A DNA stretch of 64,000 bases from Zestosphaera sp. (GCA_038727705.1 JAVYVJ010000001.1:31924-95923), one strand, 5' to 3'. Counted from the first letter of the stretch, positions 24,233 to 33,324 are shown. The notes: generated by a model not told the origin, from the letters alone. A program made the numbers and translations.

Positions 24233-25258
24233 TCATGTGAGGCTTACAACCAGCTTATCTAGCTCATAGGTATCCACCAACAACTCTATGAGATCCCTCA
24301 AGTAGGCGGAGATCCTAGTCAAGTGTTCCTTACCCGCGTGCTCGAGCAGTGCTGGGTCTCCGGCTACGTTGGATTCAAGCCTCCTCAGCTCGTCGACTAG
24401 GAGGCCTAGGGATTCCGGTTTCTTCGACTCGTGCTCCAGTATTAGGTAGTTGGTTACTTGAATGTACTTAGTACGCAGTGATTCAACGTAATCTAGTAGC
24501 CTGTAGTGCGTGTTCGAGGTGTCCGTGCTGAGTTTCTCCAGGTCTTCAACCAAGTCAGACAGGTGGTCAGCTATTCTCTCTAGGAGTTTGAGCGTCATAG
24601 CCAGGTAGATTGTGTGGGCGGTTGAGTTCAGCCCTATTGAGGAATGGTTAATCCTGCCAAGAAGGACTTGATTCAGTTGCCTTAAGCCGTATAGGTAGAG
24701 CTTATCTATCAAGTCATCCCTCTCCAGAACCTCACGAACTTCGGTTGTCTTACTCCTCAAGAATTCCTCAATATTCTCGAACGACTTCAGAGTGAGTCTG
24801 ACGAGAGTCCTTAGCACTTCTGAGAACGGGAATGTTGAGATGTTGGCAAGACACTGCAACACTATCGTGTCCTTATCCTTCTCAGTGATTTCCAGCCCTA
24901 TGGTCTTCTCAGTCACCAGTCTAACAAACTCCTCCAGCTTGGTGGTGGGGCAATCACCGCAGGTGACGGTCATCATATCGTAACCCACAACGTAGGATGC
25001 AATCAACCTTATCATCGATATCTCTACGGCATCACTGCTCACTTCTAGCTCCTCCTCCAGCGGCTCCTCAGGATGTGTCTCTTCACTGGAACGCACTTTA
25101 AGGGATGAGTCAGGCATTACTTCAATAACTAATTCAGACCCATGCTTCAGGTTCAGACTCCTCACCCACTCCTTAGGTAGTGAGACCGTGTAGGTGGAAC
25201 CGCCGACGACCTGCACCCTCCTCCTATACCTCATCCTGAACTCCCTAGCTATTTCCAC
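24233..25258 (-). CDS. Phosphate uptake regulator, AbrB-PhoU fusion
   Basis: 341 residues. N-terminal SpoVT/AbrB swapped-hairpin domain RRRVQVVGGSTYTVSLPKEW (about 11-30) with LKHGSELVIEVM, followed by two PhoU helical repeats (about 80-335) with conserved acidic residues such as LERIADHLSDLVEDLE. This AbrB-PhoU architecture is common in archaea. It is divergent from pstSCAB, so a regulator of that operon is the natural reading. GTG 25258 is the longer start; ATG 25237 gives the family's usual N-terminus. Confidence 0.87.
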   Translation of the reverse strand: MEIAREFRMRYRRRVQVVGGSTYTVSLPKEWVRSLNLKHGSELVIEVMPDSSLKVRSSEETHPEEPLEEELEVSSDAVEISMIRLIASYVVGYDMMTVTCGDCPTTKLEEFVRLVTEKTIGLEITEKDKDTIVLQCLANISTFPFSEVLRTLVRLTLKSFENIEEFLRSKTTEVREVLERDDLIDKLYLYGLRQLNQVLLGRINHSSIGLNSTAHTIYLAMTLKLLERIADHLSDLVEDLEKLSTDTSNTHYRLLDYVESLRTKYIQVTNYLILEHESKKPESLGLLVDELRRLESNVAGDPALLEHAGKEHLTRISAYLRDLIELLVDTYELDKLVVSLT

Positions 25259-25357
25259 TAAATAGATTATATATTTTAATGCACTCCTTATATTTAATAT
25301 AATTTCTATACTTAAAGAATAAAAAGAAAGAGCCGATCCAGGATTTGGTGGAGTAAT
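25259..25357. promoter_or_regulatory. Divergent promoter region phoU-type regulator / pstS
   Basis: A 99-bp AT-rich spacer. Rightward, TATTTAATATAA (25292-25303) lies about 60 bp before the pstS ATG, with a GGTGGAG ribosome-binding site 5 bases upstream of the start. Leftward, TAAAATATATAA (25279-25268) is close to the GTG 25258. No long palindrome was found. Confidence 0.45.
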
Positions 25358-26557
25358 ATGAGCGGTGATGGTGGGAAATCGAGTAAAGCCCTCACACTGG
25401 TACTGCTAGCCTTAGTGGCTGCGTCCTTCTCGGTCGCCATGTATTTCCAGGCACTTAACTTGATGCGGACGGCAGGTACCTCTACAACCACTTCGACGGC
25501 AAGTTCCGTCCTCACGTCAACATCGCCAGCCGCCACAACGAGGCCTTGGGGCAGTGTCACCTTATCCGGCGCTGGCGCTTCCTTCCTAGCCCCACAGATG
25601 TTTGAGTGGTCTCGAGCCCTCACTGAAACTGTGGGGCTTAGGGTGGAGTATCAGAGCGTGGGCAGCGGCGCCGGTAGGGATATGTTCTTCAATAAGGTCG
25701 TCCATTTCGCGGGGAGTGACCCGCCCCTCTCTAGGGAGCTGCACGAACAGTATGCGGGTGGGGTCATGCAGTTGCCCGTGGTCGTCGGCTCCGTCGTTAT
25801 AGTGTACAACATCCCTGAAGTGCCTGAGGGTAGAAGCATCTGCCTAAGTAGCGATGTCATGGCCTTAATCTACAGGGGTGATATTAGGTATTGGGATGAC
25901 CAGAGGATCCTGGACGTCAACCCGGACCTTAGGGGAGTGCTACCTCATCAAGAGATAGTGGCTGTTCACAGGTCTGACTCAAGCGGCACTACATCAGTAT
26001 TCACTGCATATCTTAACAAAGCCTCACCGGAGGTGTGGAGCAAAGGCTTGGTTGGCTTCACAGTCGATTGGCCCGTCGACGCGGTCGGCAGGGGAGTTGG
26101 GGGTAAGGGAAATGAAGGAGTGACGCAGGTGGTGAAGACCACCCCCTACTCACTGGGCTACGTCGAATTAAGCTACGCGATAACCCAGAGGTTACCTACC
26201 GCGGCGTTGAGGAACGCGGAGGGTGTATGTGTCAAGCCCACAGACCAAACAGTCCTCAACGCCGTCAGGAACTCCACGGCGTTCCTTCCCCAGTCACCTC
26301 TGGACGACTGGAGCAATGTCCTGCCGCAAATGCTTAACCCTCCTGGGAGGGATTCATACCCGATAGTCTCCTTCTCTTACATTTTCATCTACAGAACATA
26401 TCCAGACAGGGCCGTTGTGGAGGCGTTGAGGGAATTCATCAGGTGGATAAACACTGAGGGTCAGGAACGCATGGTGCCCGGATACCTGCCAATAACTGAG
26501 GAGGTAAGGAGGGTAAATCTGAAGGCAATTGAGTTGCTTGAAGTTGGAGGGACGTAG
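25358..26557 (+). CDS. pstS: Phosphate ABC transporter substrate-binding protein PstS
   Basis: 399 residues: one N-terminal membrane segment (about 10-30), a Thr/Ser-rich linker (40-60), then the phosphate-binding domain beginning LSGAGASFLAPQMFEWS with YQSVGSGAGRDMFFN, FAGSDPPLS and HRSDSSGTTSVFTAYL, the residues that hold the phosphate. It is anchored outside the membrane by the N-terminal helix rather than a lipobox. First gene of the pst operon. Confidence 0.95.
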   Translation: MSGDGGKSSKALTLVLLALVAASFSVAMYFQALNLMRTAGTSTTTSTASSVLTSTSPAATTRPWGSVTLSGAGASFLAPQMFEWSRALTETVGLRVEYQSVGSGAGRDMFFNKVVHFAGSDPPLSRELHEQYAGGVMQLPVVVGSVVIVYNIPEVPEGRSICLSSDVMALIYRGDIRYWDDQRILDVNPDLRGVLPHQEIVAVHRSDSSGTTSVFTAYLNKASPEVWSKGLVGFTVDWPVDAVGRGVGGKGNEGVTQVVKTTPYSLGYVELSYAITQRLPTAALRNAEGVCVKPTDQTVLNAVRNSTAFLPQSPLDDWSNVLPQMLNPPGRDSYPIVSFSYIFIYRTYPDRAVVEALREFIRWINTEGQERMVPGYLPITEEVRRVNLKAIELLEVGGT

Positions 26558-26572
26558 TTAGGTGGTAGTAAG

Positions 26573-27505
26573 GTGATTTTTCTGCCTAAATCCGATAAGG
26601 TGGTCTTCTACTCAATCCTGCCGTTGGTGATCGGAGTTCTGGGCTTCTTCATAACGGTGGGTTTTTTCATGTTACATCAAGCCCTACCCTCCTTCATGCG
26701 GTTCGGCGTCGACTTACTTGTCTCGAGCGTGTGGAGTCCTGCGGAGGATCCTGGGCGTGAGGTCTACGGGCTGGCCGCCCCCTTTCTCGGCTCTCTGTAC
26801 GTGTCCGCTCTGGCCACTCTATTTGCGCTCCCGCTATCAGTGGCGCTCACGTTCAGCACCACCGAGATACTGCCTAGGCATGTGGCGGGACTCCTGCGGA
26901 ACGTTGTGGAAGTCATGGGGGGACTGCCCACAGTGGTTTACGGCTTATGGGGTTCCTTAGTGTTGAGCCCTTACCTCAGGGACTCGGTGATGAAGCCGTT
27001 ACACAATTACCTAGGATTCCTACCTATCTTCTCCTGCAGACCGATAACCGGCTACTCAGTGCTGACCGCCTCCATAGTCCTGGCCACCGCAACCACTCCC
27101 TACGTCACCGCCCTCCTCATAGAGGGGTATGGAATGATACCGGCGAAGTATAAGGAGGGGATTCTCTCTTTAGGGGCTACCAGGTATGAAGTCTTCAAAC
27201 TGTTACTTGGGCTACTCAGGCCCTACGTGATTGCCTCCTCCCTACTGGGCTTTAGCAGGGCGTTGGGCGAGACGACCATAGTGGCTTTGACGATAGGAAA
27301 TGCCGTTAAGCCTACCTTATGCATCTTCGACCCGACACACACGATACCCTCACTGATAGCCAGTCAATTCGAGAGTGCTAGACTCTATACCTACGCCCTA
27401 CCAACTCTGTTCGCCGGCGGCTCCCTACTGCTCGCGGTGAGTCTAGGGGTCAGCTACGTCGGGATTAAAATGATCTACACGTGGAGGGGGAGAATACATG
27501 TCTAG
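26573..27505 (+). CDS. pstC: Phosphate ABC transporter permease PstC
   Basis: 310 residues with about six membrane helices and the EAA-type coupling loop KYKEGILSLGATRYEVFK near residue 195, followed by GFSRALGETTIVAL, which is characteristic of PstC/PstA. It starts at GTG 26573, 15 bp after pstS, and overlaps pstA by 8 bp. A longer periplasmic-side segment (CRPITGYS region) is typical of PstC. Confidence 0.95.
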   Translation: MIFLPKSDKVVFYSILPLVIGVLGFFITVGFFMLHQALPSFMRFGVDLLVSSVWSPAEDPGREVYGLAAPFLGSLYVSALATLFALPLSVALTFSTTEILPRHVAGLLRNVVEVMGGLPTVVYGLWGSLVLSPYLRDSVMKPLHNYLGFLPIFSCRPITGYSVLTASIVLATATTPYVTALLIEGYGMIPAKYKEGILSLGATRYEVFKLLLGLLRPYVIASSLLGFSRALGETTIVALTIGNAVKPTLCIFDPTHTIPSLIASQFESARLYTYALPTLFAGGSLLLAVSLGVSYVGIKMIYTWRGRIHV

Positions 27506-28352
27506 AAACCTCCTCGCAAGGAAGTTAAAGAATTACTTGATGACGTCCCTGACGCTCCTGACTTCAGCGCTGGCGGTAATCCCGCTAGCCTCCATACTTC
27601 ACGCAGCGATAGTTGAGGGCGGCAGAACCCTCCTTGAGGCAGGGGTGAATTTCCTCATGGAGCTACCCCCCACGCCTTTAAGCTCTAGCGTGGGCGGTGT
27701 AGCGCCCGCCCTCCTGGGTTCCGTGCTTGCAACATCCTTAGCCATCATCATTTCAGGCCCTGTAGCCTTCCTGACGGCGTTCCTAGTGACCGAGTTCCCG
27801 AACAGCATCTTCAGCAAGGCCTTCGAGGTGGTCGTGAGGTCTTTCTCCGGAATACCCTCACTCATAGTGTCTATGTTCGTCTACTCCGTCGTCGTTGTTC
27901 GGATGGGTACCCAATCGCTCCTCGCGGGGTCCCTCTCACTGGCTATAGTCGTCCTACCATACACCTACGTGTACTTCACATCCGCCATGAGGTCTGTGCC
28001 TGAGACCGTGCGTGAGGCGGCCATGTCTCTAGGTATGAGCAGGTTTCAGGCTTTGAGGCACGTCTACGTGGGTGTCTCCAGGAAGTACATACTCACGGGA
28101 GTCCTGATGTCATGCGTAAGAGCCTTCGGTGACACGGCGCCGCTCCTATTCACCATGGGCTTCCTGATGAACTCCGTGTTTGCGGGGCTTCTCCAACCAA
28201 GTAATTCCCTGCCGGTCCTGATATTCGCTTACGCCCTCTCACCATATGAGGTCTTTCACAGAGTTGCCTGGGGGGCTACCCTCCTCCTCATAGTCATATA
28301 CTTAACCCTCTTCTCGCTTACGAGAGGTCTGCTCAGAGGCGTTAGACTATGA
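27498..28352 (+). CDS. pstA: Phosphate ABC transporter permease PstA
   Basis: 284 residues, six predicted helices, with the coupling loop VREAAMSLGMSRFQALRHV near residue 175 and SCVRAFGDTAPLLFTMG after it, both typical of PstA. It pairs with PstC to form the channel. It overlaps pstC and pstB by 8 and 4 bp. Confidence 0.95.
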   Translation: MSRNLLARKLKNYLMTSLTLLTSALAVIPLASILHAAIVEGGRTLLEAGVNFLMELPPTPLSSSVGGVAPALLGSVLATSLAIIISGPVAFLTAFLVTEFPNSIFSKAFEVVVRSFSGIPSLIVSMFVYSVVVVRMGTQSLLAGSLSLAIVVLPYTYVYFTSAMRSVPETVREAAMSLGMSRFQALRHVYVGVSRKYILTGVLMSCVRAFGDTAPLLFTMGFLMNSVFAGLLQPSNSLPVLIFAYALSPYEVFHRVAWGATLLLIVIYLTLFSLTRGLLRGVRL

Positions 28353-29104
28353 ATCCATACGCCATAGAGGTGAGTAATCTTAAGGTTAGGATTAAGGGGG
28401 TTGAGGTACTGCGTGACGTAAACCTCAGGGTCCGCAGGAACACCATCCTAGTCATTATGGGGCCCAGCGGCTCGGGGAAGTCGACCTTGCTCAGAACGTT
28501 GAACAGGCTGACCGACTTCATCGACGGTGTTGAGGTGAGGGGTTCTATAAAGGTGTTGGGTCGTGACACGTCCGCGATTAACCCGTACGAACTAAGGAGG
28601 AGGGTCGTCCTAGTCTCTCAGGAGCCGAACCCGTTCCCACATCTAACGATCTTCGATAACGTAGCCCTCCCCGCCAGGCTCAACGGCGTCGTGAAGAGTA
28701 AGCGGGAACTCAACGAGCTCGTTGAGTGGGCATTAAGGAAGGTCATGCTGTGGGATGAGGTGAAGAACAGGCTTAAAGACTACCCGCACTCCTTAAGTGG
28801 GGGTCAGAGACAGAGGCTCTGTCTGGCTAGGGCGTTGGCCGCCAGACCTGATGTGCTGTTGCTTGACGAGCCTACAGCTAATATAGACCCGTCAAACACT
28901 TTCATGATAGAGGAGTCGTTGAGGGAGTTGAGGGAGGAGCTGACCGTAGTTATGGTGACCCACATGCCTCATCAGGCAGTGAGGGTCGCTGACCACGTAG
29001 CCCTACTCTACGACGGCGTCATAGTTGAGGAAGGACCTGCCAGGGATGTTTTCGTGAATCCTAAGAATGAGGTGACGAATAAATTCTTGAGGGGTGTAAT
29101 CTGA
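28349..29104 (+). CDS. pstB: Phosphate ABC transporter ATPase PstB
   Basis: 251 residues with Walker A GPSGSGKSTLLR near 34, Q-loop LVSQEPNPFPHLTI near 85, signature SLSGGQRQRLCLARALA near 147 and Walker B VLLLDEPTANIDP near 170, then the switch VMVTHMPHQA. The QEPNPFP stretch is the PstB-specific form. Its ATG overlaps the pstA stop (ATGA). Confidence 0.96.
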   Translation: MNPYAIEVSNLKVRIKGVEVLRDVNLRVRRNTILVIMGPSGSGKSTLLRTLNRLTDFIDGVEVRGSIKVLGRDTSAINPYELRRRVVLVSQEPNPFPHLTIFDNVALPARLNGVVKSKRELNELVEWALRKVMLWDEVKNRLKDYPHSLSGGQRQRLCLARALAARPDVLLLDEPTANIDPSNTFMIEESLRELREELTVVMVTHMPHQAVRVADHVALLYDGVIVEEGPARDVFVNPKNEVTNKFLRGVI

Positions 29105-29106
29105 TC

Positions 29107-29721
29107 ATGAGCGAGTCAAGTCTAAGGGACCTCAAAAGGATAGAGAGTAAGTTGAGGGATGTCTACCTAATAACCTCTAAGATTCTCAGTAAAACCAAGG
29201 ACCTGACCGAGGTTAAGAGCGGTGAAGCGCGTGAGAGACTCGCTGAGGAGATAGGGGAGGACGTCACGTTGCTTGACATGCTAAAGAGGGAGATCACCGA
29301 AGCTTTGCTGGTCTACGCCATCAGGTATCAGCCGCTAGGGAGGGATTTCAGGAGGGTTCACGCATTCCTCGACGCGCTCTACGACGTATACAGAATAAGC
29401 AGGTACTGCAGGGAGATAACCCTCGTCGATAGGTATGTGAGAAGACTCAGCGACGAGTCCTTAGGAGATGTGAGGGGGTTGCTGGAGCTGGCTAGCAGAG
29501 CGTATGAGAACGCCTACAACGCGTTGTTCGAGGACTGTAAGTCATGTTTCGAGCAAGTTCAGGAGATAGACAACGTAGTGGATAACCTGTATCTAAGTTA
29601 TCTTAAGGAGATAGGAGGTAAGGAAACACTGCCGAACCCTGCGGTAGCTAGGATATTGATCTTAAGACATGTCGAGAGGATTGTCGATCATGCGGTAAGA
29701 ATTGCTTCCTACCATGGTTGA
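29107..29721 (+). CDS. phoU: PhoU-domain phosphate signalling protein
   Basis: 204 residues, all helical, with two PhoU repeats: LDMLKREITEALLVYAIRYQ with RDFRRVHAFLDALYDVYRIS, and later EIDNVVDNLYLSY with ILRHVERIVDHAVRIA, carrying the acidic metal-binding residues. It is the last gene of pstSCAB-phoU, 2 bp after pstB. It is distinct from the AbrB-PhoU fusion encoded divergently. The following 260 bp (29722-29981) are GC-rich and contain no convincing gene. Confidence 0.85.
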   Translation: MSESSLRDLKRIESKLRDVYLITSKILSKTKDLTEVKSGEARERLAEEIGEDVTLLDMLKREITEALLVYAIRYQPLGRDFRRVHAFLDALYDVYRISRYCREITLVDRYVRRLSDESLGDVRGLLELASRAYENAYNALFEDCKSCFEQVQEIDNVVDNLYLSYLKEIGGKETLPNPAVARILILRHVERIVDHAVRIASYHG

Positions 29722-29981
29722 CCGCTCCTCAGCAGATGATGCCCGTCGCCCTTCCACGCCTCCATCCTCCACTTTCCGGAGGACTCTCAGGCGGGCCGCG
29801 GGGGTCCTCGACCTCCTCCTCGGGGCTTCGTAGCTCATCGCGCGTGTGGGATGCAACGTACCTGCTGATATCCAAGGAGGCTATGAATCATTGAGGAGCT
29901 GCAAATGCCCGCGACCCATCGTGGTGAAACCCTGGGATAGGTCTCAACAGCAATATTAAAACATCGTATCGCATTACCTAC

Positions 29982-30737
29982 TTGAGTGCTCAGATGAGGG
30001 TTGAGAGAGGCAGTAAGGTCTATTTAATGGGCAGGTACCTTGACGAGTCGTGCGTAGTTGAGGAGATGTTGGGTGAGGGGGTGAGGAAATCCAGTTACGT
30101 CCTGCTGAAACCCCTCAGCGCTCAGGTCAGGGTGAGGGGCATCACGCTTAGGTTGGGGATACCTGCAGCGTCGTTAATCACTGAGAGTCCCTTAAGTTGT
30201 AGGGAGCCTGACCTAGTGCTTGAGGAGGATGCCTGGGCTGAGGCCAAGCACGTGATCGAGTCGGACGGCGTTAGGTTCTCCGGGGAATTCACTATTGGGG
30301 AACTGCAGTTCTTGAGGATGTTGCGGAGCGACTCGCAGGAGGGGTCCCTGTGCGACGTTTTTGACTCGGAGGGCGGCTTAGAACCCAGTGAGTACTTAAG
30401 TAGGCTCATCAACGTCAGGCATGTCCTGATCACACGCTCGTTGAAATCCGTCCAACCAATGAGTGTCAGAGGCTATCTGAAGAGCTACTGGACCACGCAC
30501 TACATACTCTCGGGCCTCGAGCTACCTGCGCGTGAGGTGACTGTGAGGGACTGCTTAAGCGTTGAGGACGTGCCGAAGTTGAGGTTGCTCATGAAGCCGC
30601 TCCTCAGCGTTGATGAGCACGTCCTCTTAGGGGAACTCCCCCTAAACAGGTCTGTAGTGATCAACGGTATTCTGGAGGACAGGTACAGGGATCTCTTCCT
30701 AGAGATTCTTATCAGGGCCGTCCTCTACACCTGCTAG
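29982..30737 (+). CDS. Hypothetical protein convergent with XPB
   Basis: 251 residues that I do not recognise. It is soluble, has beta-rich segments (VYLMGRYL, RGITLRLGIPAASLI) and a more helical C-terminal half. No nucleotide-binding or metal motif is clear; Cys residues are scattered (SLSCREPD, SLCDVFD, RDCLSVE). Start TTG 29982 or ATG 29994. Its 3' end overlaps the xpb 3' end by 39 bp on the opposite strand. Archaeal XPB is often next to the Bax1 nuclease, but this protein does not look like Bax1. Confidence 0.6.
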   Translation: MSAQMRVERGSKVYLMGRYLDESCVVEEMLGEGVRKSSYVLLKPLSAQVRVRGITLRLGIPAASLITESPLSCREPDLVLEEDAWAEAKHVIESDGVRFSGEFTIGELQFLRMLRSDSQEGSLCDVFDSEGGLEPSEYLSRLINVRHVLITRSLKSVQPMSVRGYLKSYWTTHYILSGLELPAREVTVRDCLSVEDVPKLRLLMKPLLSVDEHVLLGELPLNRSVVINGILEDRYRDLFLEILIRAVLYTC

Positions 30738-32363
30738 GTCGTCGAGGCTCATGGTCTTCCTCCTCCTGGCTTGAAGCTCCTCACTACTCCCCTTAACCAC
30801 TATCTCGTACAGCACTGCCTCCTTGCCTGGCTGGGGCCTCAGGAGCCTCCCCAACCTCTGTATGAACTGCCTCCTCGAACCGGTGCCGGCAACCAGGATG
30901 CCCACGGAAGCGTCCGGTATGTCTAGACCCTCGTCGCCCACCGTAGTGACGACCAGGGCGCCGCCACCCACCTTCCTGAATTGATCAAGTATCGCCCGCC
31001 TTCTACCCTCCTCCAGCTCGCCGGTCAGCAGGTAGGCCCCAGTCTCCTTAGCTATCTCCTCCGCTAGAGCCACGTAATGCGCGAATATAATTATTTTCTT
31101 CCCCTCACTCAGCTCACGCTCCACGATCTCCTTAACCGTCTCTATCTTAGACCTGCTCATGGAGAGCACCTTAACCATCTCACTGTGTACCTCCAGCGCT
31201 CTAGCCGCTTTGAAGTTGCCTCTCTTAGCCAGCTCAACCAAGGTCTTGAAGTCCAGACCCCCGGCTAGCTCGCGGAAGGCCTTCCTCAGACGTACGTACT
31301 CCTTCTTCTCATCACTCTTTAACTCAACCTTTATGGTCTGGATCCTGAACTTAGCCAGGAACCCCTTCTCAGCCAGCTCTTGAGCGGTCTTGTAGTAGAC
31401 GACGCCGCCCATGAGCGGGAAGAGCTCCACATGCTTTCCATCCTCCCTGTACGGCGTTGCTGAGAGGCCGAGCCTATACTTGGCCGGGGACGTGACCGCT
31501 ATGTGTTTGAACTTCTCCGCCGGCAGGTGGTGAACCTCATCTATTATCAGCATGTTGAAGTGCGGCGCCAGCTTCTCTATGTACTTGAAGGCTGTCTGGT
31601 AGGTGGCTAACGTGATCGGGAGGATTCTCTTCTCCCTGCTGTAGTACCGCCCTATCAGCGACTGGGGCATGTCCGTGAGGCTCGTGAGGAATTTCTCCCA
31701 CTGCATCAGCTGCTCTTTGGTGTACGTTATTATCAGGGTTGCCTCACCAACCCTCGACAGGGCGGCCACCCCTATGTGAGTCTTGCCCGACCCCGTTGGC
31801 AGTGCTATTATCCCGCGTCCGGAGTTGTTCAGCCAGGCGTTGAGGGCCTCCGACTGATACTCCCTGAGGGACCCCTTAAACCCCACCTTGGTGGGCAGGG
31901 GGAGTGAGTCCTTGAAGCCCGTCAGATCGTTGAGGCCGAAGCCCAGGCCCGTCAGTATTTTCTTCAGCTCGTGATACCTGATAGGATGTGTGTAGAAAGA
32001 CTTGCTTAGCCTATCATACCTGAGCACCTCCTTCAGGTGTGTCTGGTAGACGTCGCCCAAATACCTCTCGAACGCGGCCCTCACCTTGCCACCGCTGAAT
32101 ACTAGAGTCACCGATCCCCTGGACCTGTTGAAAAACCTCTTGAGCTTCTCGACGAACTCAGCGTCGTAGCCCACGCCGACCTCATCGAGGATGCCGAGGA
32201 CTTCGTCCAAGCTCAACCTCTTACTCACTACCTTATGTTTAGAGATTCTGAATGCTAGCTCGTCGCCCTCCCTACCAAGGTATTCAGCCACATCGAGAAG
32301 TCTCTTGAACTCGGACTCGCTCAACCAGCCTCTATGCCTCACAACAAGCTCCTCAGAACTCAC
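30699..32363 (-). CDS. xpb: XPB-family DNA helicase (archaeal)
   Basis: 554 residues. N-terminal ~160-residue damage-recognition-like region, then SF2 helicase domains: LREYQSEALNAWL, Walker A ALPTGSGKTHIG near 187, DEVHHLPAEKF (DEVH box) near 275, LSATPYREDGKH with the RED-type residues, and in domain 2 VTTVGDEGLDIP and RRQFIQRLGRLLRP. Roles are DNA opening in repair or transcription. It starts at GTG 32363 behind GGGG, with a box A candidate (GATATATGG) about 65 bp upstream. The GC-rich presumed RNA gene lies directly upstream on the same strand. Confidence 0.94.
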   Translation of the reverse strand: MSSEELVVRHRGWLSESEFKRLLDVAEYLGREGDELAFRISKHKVVSKRLSLDEVLGILDEVGVGYDAEFVEKLKRFFNRSRGSVTLVFSGGKVRAAFERYLGDVYQTHLKEVLRYDRLSKSFYTHPIRYHELKKILTGLGFGLNDLTGFKDSLPLPTKVGFKGSLREYQSEALNAWLNNSGRGIIALPTGSGKTHIGVAALSRVGEATLIITYTKEQLMQWEKFLTSLTDMPQSLIGRYYSREKRILPITLATYQTAFKYIEKLAPHFNMLIIDEVHHLPAEKFKHIAVTSPAKYRLGLSATPYREDGKHVELFPLMGGVVYYKTAQELAEKGFLAKFRIQTIKVELKSDEKKEYVRLRKAFRELAGGLDFKTLVELAKRGNFKAARALEVHSEMVKVLSMSRSKIETVKEIVERELSEGKKIIIFAHYVALAEEIAKETGAYLLTGELEEGRRRAILDQFRKVGGGALVVTTVGDEGLDIPDASVGILVAGTGSRRQFIQRLGRLLRPQPGKEAVLYEIVVKGSSEELQARRRKTMSLDDLAGVEDGPDKNL

Positions 32364-32435
32364 AGGACCCCCTACCGAGGGAGTTCACCCTCATCCCAAT
32401 ACCTCTACCTCCACTCCCGACCATATATCTCCCAT

Positions 32436-32760
32436 CACCATGTATGGTGCGGCTTCAGGGGGGCTCCACGGACCCCCCTCGAGTTCAAGAGCGTGGATCC
32501 CCATGCACAGCCTTCACGAGCCACGTAATCCACCTTACCATTTCCCGGCGGGCGGCGGCGTTTCACCGTCTCCAGTGTCTTTGTGTTTAACCTCCACATG
32601 GCCTACCTCTCAACGACCTCCTCCCCAGCCCCGCCTGCGGGAGCCTGCCCACCCCCCACCCCGGCTGCCCGGGGCTTCACTCAGCCCTCCTCGGCGGGGC
32701 CGAGTGCAGGCAGAGCCCCCCTCGCCGTGCTCATCGAGTTCATCCGCACTCCAAATCCCC
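32436..32760 (-). ncRNA. Candidate structured non-coding RNA gene upstream of xpb
   Basis: About 325 bases with no good open frame on the minus strand and far higher GC than neighbouring spacers. Read leftward it forms strong helices: GTGCGG (32749-32744) with CCGCAC (32452-32447) closing nearly the whole segment; GCCCCGCC (32700-32693) with GGCGGGGC (32635-32628); hairpin CCCCGG-GCAG-CCGGGG (32674-32659); hairpin GGGGGG...CCCCCC (32478-32458); CACCAT/ATGGTG (32449-32436). A box A lies about 25 bp before the first base. Size and layout are like RNase P RNA, and GGGGAGGA plus GGTGAAAC faintly recall its conserved regions, but I could not confirm that or SRP RNA. Confidence 0.5.
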
Positions 32761-32775
32761 ACTTTACGTAAGAGT

Positions 32776-32783
32776 TTATAAAT
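32776..32783 (-). promoter_or_regulatory. Box A for the candidate ncRNA
   Basis: TTTATAAA read leftward, about 25 bp upstream of 32758-32760, where the GC-rich structured segment begins (GGGGATTTGG). Spacing is that of an archaeal TATA box. Confidence 0.45.
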
Positions 32784-32980
32784 CATTCCCTTGAAGTACG
32801 AAGGACATCAGCAACCCATGAACAGCGGAAAGAAAATAGCTCGGGGTAGCCCACGAGGCAGGAGCCTCGAGGGGTGTTGCACTACCCCCTCCCCCAGATT
32901 ACTGCGGGCCTCGCTTAGACCCAACCGTGTAATCGTCGGAAGCGAAAGACTTTTAAGGGCGAGCGTATACAATATAACGA

Positions 32981-33002
32981 TATAAAAACAAGAGTAGAGG
33001 TG
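32981..33002 (+). promoter_or_regulatory. Alba promoter and ribosome-binding site
   Basis: TATAAAAA at 32981-32988 is about 25 bp before the alba ATG, and GAGGTG at 32997-33002 lies 6 bases before it, so transcription would start very near the ribosome-binding site. The stretch 32791-32980 contains the hairpin GAGGGG...CCCCTC (about 32866-32890) but no gene. Confidence 0.5.
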
Positions 33003-33008
33003 GAGTGA

Positions 33009-33302
33009 ATGTCTCAAGGACCTATGTCAAGCAACGTAGTCTTGGTGGGTAAGAAGCCGGTAATGAATTACGTGCTGGCGACGTTAACCCTGCTCAACCA
33101 GGGAGTTCCGGAGATAATAGTGAAGGCCAGAGGCAGGGCTATAGGTAAGGCTGTCGACACGGTCGAGATCGTGAGGAACAGGTTCCTGCCCGACAAAGTC
33201 TTAGTGAGGGACATAAGGATAGGCAGCCAGGTAGTCACCAGCGCTGAAGGCAGGCAGTCAAGAGTCTCTACAATAGAGATCGTAATATCTAAGAAGGACT
33301 AA
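33009..33302 (+). CDS. albA: Alba chromatin protein
   Basis: 97 residues: [20 protein letters not shown], with Lys15-Lys16 at the positions of the acetylated/DNA-binding lysines of Sulfolobus Alba, then [21 protein letters not shown] and [11 protein letters not shown]. It coats DNA and RNA as dimers. It is a single gene with its own box A and a T6 tract 17 bp after the stop. Confidence 0.97.
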   Translation: MSQGPMSSNVVLVGKKPVMNYVLATLTLLNQGVPEIIVKARGRAIGKAVDTVEIVRNRFLPDKVLVRDIRIGSQVVTSAEGRQSRVSTIEIVISKKD

Positions 33303-33318
33303 GACGTGTAAGAGGAGC

Positions 33319-33324
33319 TTTTTT
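33319..33324 (+). terminator. Oligo-T terminator after alba
   Basis: A T6 run 17 bp downstream of the alba stop, in an otherwise mixed sequence. Archaeal RNA polymerase stops at such T tracts without a hairpin. Confidence 0.4.

Noticed and set aside
29662..29856. 64-codon leftward frame in the GC-rich spacer after phoU
   Set aside because: It overlaps the 3' end of phoU, is Arg-rich low complexity, and has no clear ribosome-binding site or family. The spacer itself showed no repeat or clear RNA.
32436..32760. Firm naming of the structured segment as RNase P RNA or SRP RNA
   Set aside because: The most conserved SRP motif (AGGCCCGGAAGGGAGCA) is absent, and only short fragments resemble RNase P conserved regions. 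The identity is left open.
32191..32781. Long rightward open frame rich in Pro and Ser opposite xpb and the GC-rich segment
   Set aside because: It starts inside xpb on the other strand, has low-complexity composition and no domain; GC-rich DNA tends to be free of stops. The structured-RNA reading fits better.
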